This document shows positions 59,690-64,000 of a stretch of 64,000 nucleotides of DNA, in pieces. Within the stretch, counting starts at the first letter, position 1. Every line of letters starts with the position of its first letter. The DNA lies in assembly GCA_022566315.1 (NCBI GenBank), contig JADFJC010000002.1, positions 1 through 64,000 of the forward strand. Reading direction: 5' to 3'. A program made the translations under genes and the position numbers. The notes beneath the pieces were generated by a model. It made no database searches, was not told where the DNA came from, and saw nothing but the letters and a program-made list of their open reading frames with translations. The DNA is from Planctomycetota bacterium. GTDB taxonomy: Bacteria; Planctomycetota; Phycisphaerae; Sedimentisphaerales; Anaerobacaceae.

Positions 59690-61705
59690 ATGCCAGGCAA
59701 ACAGCTAATCAAAGCTATTATACTTGTTGGCAGCCGTGACTTTGGACGTTGTCCGTTGACATCGCGGTTACCAACAGCCTTGTGGCCGGTAGTGGGAAAA
59801 CCTGTCTTGGAACGTTTGCTAACTTCTTTAGCCGACCAGGGTATAAAGCAGGTAATAATTTGTTCTAACGGCGATGGTCCACTGCTGCAACAATCAGTTC
59901 ACGCCGATAATCGTTTGGAGTTGAATTTTCTGGATGAGCCGCTGCCGGTCGGCACGGCAGGTTGTATTCGCGATGCTGCCGGTAACGAAACGGATGCATT
60001 ACTTCTGGTATTTCCAGCCGGTATAATGTGTCCCCCTAAAATCGATGTCCTGATAAAGACCCACCGTGAGGGTCAGTCCGATTTGACTGTGATGTTTAAT
60101 CCAGCCTGCGGGAACGATAAGTCGTTGGGCGAACCGGCAGGGATTTATGTCTGTGAAACCAGCATCCTGAAACATATTCCAAAAGCCGGCTATTTCGATA
60201 TCAAGGAAGGCTTAATTCCTGAAATGCTCCGTGCCGGCAAAACTGTTTACGCGGCAACGTTGCAAAACCACGCCGGCAATTTTCGGATTCGGCGAGAATA
60301 TCTGTACGCTATCACTAATTACCTGGAAAACAGCCCAAAACTGGATGCGGACTTGAAACCCTCTAAGGGTGCTGATTCACAAACTGTGTGGATAGCAGCT
60401 AATGCTAAAGTTGAGCCGGGTGCGCGAATTTACGGGCCGGCCGTTATTATGGATGGCGCCTGCGTCTCAAATGACGCGGTCATTCTTGGGCCGACTATAC
60501 TCGGAAACAATGTCACTATCGGCAAAGATAGTGTTGTTGTAAACAGCGTGCTATGGGAAGGTGCACGAGTAGGGCCAAATTGCCAAATCCAACGATGTTT
60601 ACTCGGCCACAACGCGGCTTTGCGAGCTAATACTGTTGCCGAAGAAAAGTCCATACCATTTAAGCCGAAGGGAATACTTGAACGTTCAGCCGGCCGGGCT
60701 TTGAAAGTTTCAAAAAATAACGCGAGCAGATTGCAGCATGCACTGCAACCGACGCTTCGTAAAGTCAACTCCGCAGGACACCTAATGGTGGAAAAATTGC
60801 CAAGTTGGGTACAATCGCGCAAAACAAAAATTGTCCCCTGGCTTGCGGGCAGTCTCGTTCTAATTGCATTTCTCTGGTCTTATAAGGCCGGCCTTGCAGA
60901 CCTTTGGAATATATGGCAAAGAAGTGACGAATACTCCAGCGGCCTATTAGTTCCTTTTCTGGCTGTTTATATCCTGTGGTCGAGGCGTCATGATATTGCT
61001 CAGTGTAAAATAAGGCCTTCTGTTTGGGGTTTGTTTGCCTTCATAGCTGCGCAGGCCATCAGACTTTTCGGGTTGTTCTTTATGTACAGCTCAGCAGAAA
61101 GATTATCCATTGCTCTAACTATTGCTGCACTGGTACTGCTTCTGTTTGGCTGGCAGCTTCTCCGAAAGGTATCTACGGTATTATTGTACCTATGTTTGAT
61201 GCTTCCCTGGCCCAACCGTATGCAGGCGGCCGTGACATTGCCTTTACAACGTTGGGCCACTTCGTCAGCCGTATTTTGTCTGGAGATGGTGGGTTACGAG
61301 GTCGTACGGGAAGGCAATGTTATACATATCGGCGATGTAAGCGTTGCAGTAGCTGAGGCATGCAACGGCTTGAGAATGATCACCGCATTCTTTGTGATTA
61401 GCGGTCTGGTTGTCCTGCTGGTCAAGCGGGCATGGTGGGAAAAACTGATAGTCTTAGTTTCGAGCCTGCCTATCGCTTTACTGTGTAACACTGTTCGATT
61501 AGCAATCACAGCGTCATTTTTCACAGTACTTGAAGGCGAGCATTGGGAAAAGATATTCCACGACTTTGGCGGATATGCAATGATGCCATTGGCCCTTGCG
61601 GCAGTGGTCGCGGAGCTTTGGCTTTTGGCAAAACTTACCACACCTCCAGACAAGGAAGAAGCAATAATAATTAAACGACAAAATAGAGTGGTGAGTGGGG
61701 AGTGA
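59690..61705 (+). CDS. Sugar-nucleotidyltransferase-like / exosortase fusion
   Basis: 671 residues. Residues 1-215: nucleotidyltransferase fold, but the signature is degraded (AIILVGSRDFGRCPLTSRLP where GG.GTR..PLT..PK is usual; the PK Lys is Thr). Residues about 225-320: left-handed beta-helix hexapeptides (VEPGARIYGPAVIMDGACVS, ILGPTILGNNVTIGKDSVVV). After a basic linker, residues about 380-655: exosortase membrane domain with catalytic Cys558 (VAEACNGLRM), Arg603 (CNTVRLAI) and His624 (FHDFGGYAMM). Exosortases cut and sort proteins with C-terminal signals and usually lie in exopolysaccharide loci. Fusion to a probably inactive sugar-nucleotide fold suggests sugar-nucleotide sensing or substrate glycan recognition. 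Confidence 0.88.
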   Translation: MPGKQLIKAIILVGSRDFGRCPLTSRLPTALWPVVGKPVLERLLTSLADQGIKQVIICSNGDGPLLQQSVHADNRLELNFLDEPLPVGTAGCIRDAAGNETDALLLVFPAGIMCPPKIDVLIKTHREGQSDLTVMFNPACGNDKSLGEPAGIYVCETSILKHIPKAGYFDIKEGLIPEMLRAGKTVYAATLQNHAGNFRIRREYLYAITNYLENSPKLDADLKPSKGADSQTVWIAANAKVEPGARIYGPAVIMDGACVSNDAVILGPTILGNNVTIGKDSVVVNSVLWEGARVGPNCQIQRCLLGHNAALRANTVAEEKSIPFKPKGILERSAGRALKVSKNNASRLQHALQPTLRKVNSAGHLMVEKLPSWVQSRKTKIVPWLAGSLVLIAFLWSYKAGLADLWNIWQRSDEYSSGLLVPFLAVYILWSRRHDIAQCKIRPSVWGLFAFIAAQAIRLFGLFFMYSSAERLSIALTIAALVLLLFGWQLLRKVSTVLLYLCLMLPWPNRMQAAVTLPLQRWATSSAVFCLEMVGYEVVREGNVIHIGDVSVAVAEACNGLRMITAFFVISGLVVLLVKRAWWEKLIVLVSSLPIALLCNTVRLAITASFFTVLEGEHWEKIFHDFGGYAMMPLALAAVVAELWLLAKLTTPPDKEEAIIIKRQNRVVSGE

Positions 61706-61716
61706 AATAAAGTTTG

Positions 61717-61939
61717 AAGTGCCTAAAGTGCCTTAAATATGGATATCAGCAAATCAGGAAATCAGGGTGCAGCACCGTCAGGCGTCCTGTGGAGATATCA
61801 GGGAATCCGGATACCAGGAAATAAAACAAAGTTAACCTGATAACCACTACCTTATGTCCTGATAACCTGATAACCATGTTGACTTTAGCTCACTTTAGGC
61901 ACTTTCCTGATAACCAATTAACCACTCACCAATTAACCA
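61717..61939. repeat. Intergenic repeat block with 14-bp inverted ends
   Basis: AAGTGCCTAAAGTG (61717-61730) and its exact inverse CACTTTAGGCACTT (61891-61904) flank a run containing CCTGATAACC at 61836, 61858 and 61866, with a fourth copy at 61906, and CCAATTAACCA at 61914 and 61929. It fills the gap before the BY-kinase gene. It could be a MITE-like element or a regulatory repeat array. Confidence 0.55.
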
Positions 61940-61972
61940 ATGTGAGGTAGTGAATTGTAAGGAGTGATAAAA

Positions 61973-64000
61973 ATGAACGACTTAGAAAAATATCATGATA
62001 ATGACCAGGTAATTGAACAAAAGGTTGTTAGTTTTGAAACCCTGCCAGAACCTGACGGTCCAAACACATCTGATTTACTTAAAGGTGTGCTGTGTCACTG
62101 GCCTATAGTGCTTGTAACGTTTGTGTTGATTTGCGCTATTGGGATTCCAGCGGTATGGTATCTGATAGAACCTAAATACTGTGCCACTGCGTCAATTCGG
62201 GTGGCACCAATCATTCCTAATATCCTTTTCAGCGATAAGGACTCTGAACGTGTAATGCCAATGTACGAGAACTTCAAGAACGACCAGGCAAGGCTTATCA
62301 CGATAGATCAAAGAATTCTTATACGGGTGGCAGATGACCTTGCAGATAAGGGGCTTAAGTTCTTTGAGAACAAAAGGCCTTTGTCCGAAAAACCGGTCGG
62401 TTTAGTGAAAACTTTCTTTCAAGCGATAAGGAAGAAAATTATTACCACTATGTCGCCCGAAAAACCAGCCGACCCAGTTGAAGCTCTCCGGCAGGCGATA
62501 AGTGGGGAAATTATTACTGCTACTCCGGTCCGGGGCAGCGAAATGATAAACATTTATGTGGTAAGCACCGAGCCTAAAGAAGCGGTAAAAATAGCAAGTT
62601 CTTTTCGCACAGCTTATATGATTATAGAAGGTAACGAATCGACTGAGGAAGGATATCAAAAACTACAACTCTTGAAAAAGGAACGCGACTCATTTGCAAA
62701 TAAATTAGATTTACAAAAGAAACTCATACGTGAATCGGCGGAAGAGTATGGCACTGTCGAGTTAACTCCACACCAGGAGATGATGCTCCAGCGGGTAGCG
62801 GCTCTACGAAGCCTTGCAACTAAAATAGACGTAGATAAACTCCTTTTAAAGATAAAAATAAAGCTTCTCAAAGAAACTAAGGATGATTCAATTTTTCAGA
62901 GAGTCTTGCTGGAAAGGCGGCACACGTTTATTCAAAACGACCTTTTGGTTCAAATGTTGACCAAGCGTATAGCTCAATTGGAGGAGGAGCTTATTTCCGC
63001 CGGGCAAATTCTGTCAAGCGAAAACACTCAACTTAAACGAAGAACCGAGCTTTTAGAAGCTTTTAAAACTAACCTGGAAGAACATCGTAAAAAGGTTGAA
63101 AAAACTTTCGATGAAAGTATCACTGAAGAACTAAGCGAGAATAGAGAGGCTGAGCTTGCCGATGCAGAACTTGAGTTGCGGGGATTAGAGGCCCAGGGAG
63201 AGATCTTACAGACTAAAATAGACAAAGGAGACCTCGATACAATACAGCTTGGTCGTAAACAATTAGACATCACGGAGCAGCAAGAGCAGTTAGCTCTCAC
63301 CAAGGAAGTGTATGATACTATTCGGCGGCGTATTCAGCAACTGGAGATGGAAGGGAAGCGGCCTGCCCGAATATCTGTTCCTTATGAAACCACGGTTGCT
63401 TCTGTGTCAAACAAACGCGTTAAATACACAATGGCCATTATGTTCGGCTCAATGGCTTGCGGAATGATGTTAGCCTTTCTAAGAGACAAAATGGACCATC
63501 GCTTGCGTACACCTGAAGATGTGACTAAACGCATGGGTATTCGAATAATCGGCACTACGACCAGCTCACACAATATCAAACCGTCTCTTCTTCCGGAACA
63601 TATAGTCGAAGACTACCAAACCATTCGCGCCAATTTAGGGTTACTGGATGGCGAAGGAATACCTAACAAATTGGTTGTTACAAGCCCGGGGATGCGGGAG
63701 GGCAAAACAACTTTCTCCGTTAATCTGGCAACAAGTTTATCCGGAGCAGGGAAAAAGGTTTTGCTTATAGACGGTGACTTGAGAAAACCTGGTGTTGCAC
63801 ATTTGCTGGATCTGCCCGAAGGCTCAAATGGGCTGCAGGATGTACTTTTAGGGAAGGAATTCGACCAGGCTGTTTACTCTATAGCTTCGACCGGCCTGGA
63901 TGTGCTGGCTGCCGATCCTCACAGCAGAACCAATGGCTACGAACTATTAGCTTCGCCGGGGACACGCCAGTGCATAGATATGCTCAGCCAAAACTACGAC
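61973..64000 (+). CDS. Wzz-BY-kinase (polysaccharide co-polymerase/tyrosine kinase), 5' part
   Basis: 676 codons visible, open at the right edge; AAGGAG eight bases before the ATG. A cytoplasmic start leads to TM1 (WPIVLVTFVLICAIGIPAVW), a long periplasmic coiled-coil region (about 85-470, e.g. QRVAALRSLATKIDVDKLLL), TM2 (YTMAIMFGSMACGMMLAFLR), then a P-loop kinase: Walker A SPGMREGKTTFS (Lys578), Walker A' LLIDGDLRKP. These proteins set chain length and phosphorylate themselves on C-terminal tyrosines, not visible here. It closes the polysaccharide locus. Confidence 0.9.
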   Translation, partial: MNDLEKYHDNDQVIEQKVVSFETLPEPDGPNTSDLLKGVLCHWPIVLVTFVLICAIGIPAVWYLIEPKYCATASIRVAPIIPNILFSDKDSERVMPMYENFKNDQARLITIDQRILIRVADDLADKGLKFFENKRPLSEKPVGLVKTFFQAIRKKIITTMSPEKPADPVEALRQAISGEIITATPVRGSEMINIYVVSTEPKEAVKIASSFRTAYMIIEGNESTEEGYQKLQLLKKERDSFANKLDLQKKLIRESAEEYGTVELTPHQEMMLQRVAALRSLATKIDVDKLLLKIKIKLLKETKDDSIFQRVLLERRHTFIQNDLLVQMLTKRIAQLEEELISAGQILSSENTQLKRRTELLEAFKTNLEEHRKKVEKTFDESITEELSENREAELADAELELRGLEAQGEILQTKIDKGDLDTIQLGRKQLDITEQQEQLALTKEVYDTIRRRIQQLEMEGKRPARISVPYETTVASVSNKRVKYTMAIMFGSMACGMMLAFLRDKMDHRLRTPEDVTKRMGIRIIGTTTSSHNIKPSLLPEHIVEDYQTIRANLGLLDGEGIPNKLVVTSPGMREGKTTFSVNLATSLSGAGKKVLLIDGDLRKPGVAHLLDLPEGSNGLQDVLLGKEFDQAVYSIASTGLDVLAADPHSRTNGYELLASPGTRQCIDMLSQNYD

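Noticed and set aside
1..64000. tRNA, rRNA, riboswitch or CRISPR array
   Set aside because: No tRNA-like cloverleaf, rRNA segment, regularly spaced repeat array or familiar riboswitch core was recognised in any gap; a covariance-model scan was not possible.

Overview
The window looks like a chromosome segment of an uncultured planctomycete, most likely class Phycisphaerae (Sedimentisphaerales-like). This is inferred from protein style, not from a marker gene. The signs are many large secreted propeller, LamG, CBM and polysaccharide-lyase proteins, a dockerin-like calcium loop with LamG partner, PQQ-propeller/methyltransferase chimeras, a TAT-exported Gfo/Idh/MocA oxidoreductase, ECF sigma factors paired with one-helix membrane proteins, exosortase/EpsI genes and an anammox/Nitrospira-type molybdoenzyme. 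No rRNA, tRNA or CRISPR array was seen.

Layout. (1) 1-4.6 kb, minus strand: two ECF sigma-factor modules. One leads into a metal-efflux adaptor (CusB type, cut by the window edge), the other into two exported or anchored proteins; a small Cys-rich anchored protein follows. (2) 4.9-11.4 kb, minus: separate secreted proteins (Kelch-dockerin-LamG, propeller, esterase, WD40-beta-helix). The WD40 gene appears to have lost its 5' end next to an IS630-type element at 11.4-12.5 kb. (3) 12.8-21.3 kb, minus: a tightly overlapping six-gene respiratory operon. It encodes an NXR/Nar-type molybdopterin catalytic subunit with a TAT signal, a four-cluster Fe-S beta subunit, a TorD-type chaperone, a heme-b (ethylbenzene-dehydrogenase-type) gamma subunit fused to a CuA domain, a NapH/NosR-like polyferredoxin membrane protein, and a second stand-alone CuA protein. 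An alginate-export-type porin and a divergent Rrf2 regulator with three Cys lie upstream. No CxxCH cytochrome c is encoded here, so copper centres may replace cytochromes as the electron link. (4) 24-42.5 kb: carbohydrate-related giants (GH5-like + DUF4380 + pectate-lyase fusion; PQQ propeller with methyltransferase insert; 1276-residue CBM protein with a 160-residue internal duplication), rtcA, a Gfo/Idh/MocA oxidoreductase, and long gaps with gene relics (nitroreductase, GH116, kinase/TPR tail, Nramp, LamG protein, rtcA tail). A short dispersed repeat sits beside several relics. (5) 42.9-64 kb, plus: an exopolysaccharide locus. It holds EpsI, Wzm/Wzt ABC exporter, FkbM methyltransferase, many glycosyltransferases, an ATP-grasp enzyme, an O-antigen polymerase-like protein, an Alg14/Alg13 pair, a sugar-nucleotidyltransferase-like/exosortase fusion, and a Wzz-BY-kinase running off the right edge.

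The most noteworthy systems are the copper-wired NXR-like operon with its putative redox/NO-sensing Rrf2 switch, and the nucleotidyltransferase-exosortase fusion in the polysaccharide locus. Family names come from motif recognition by eye; no database search was run.
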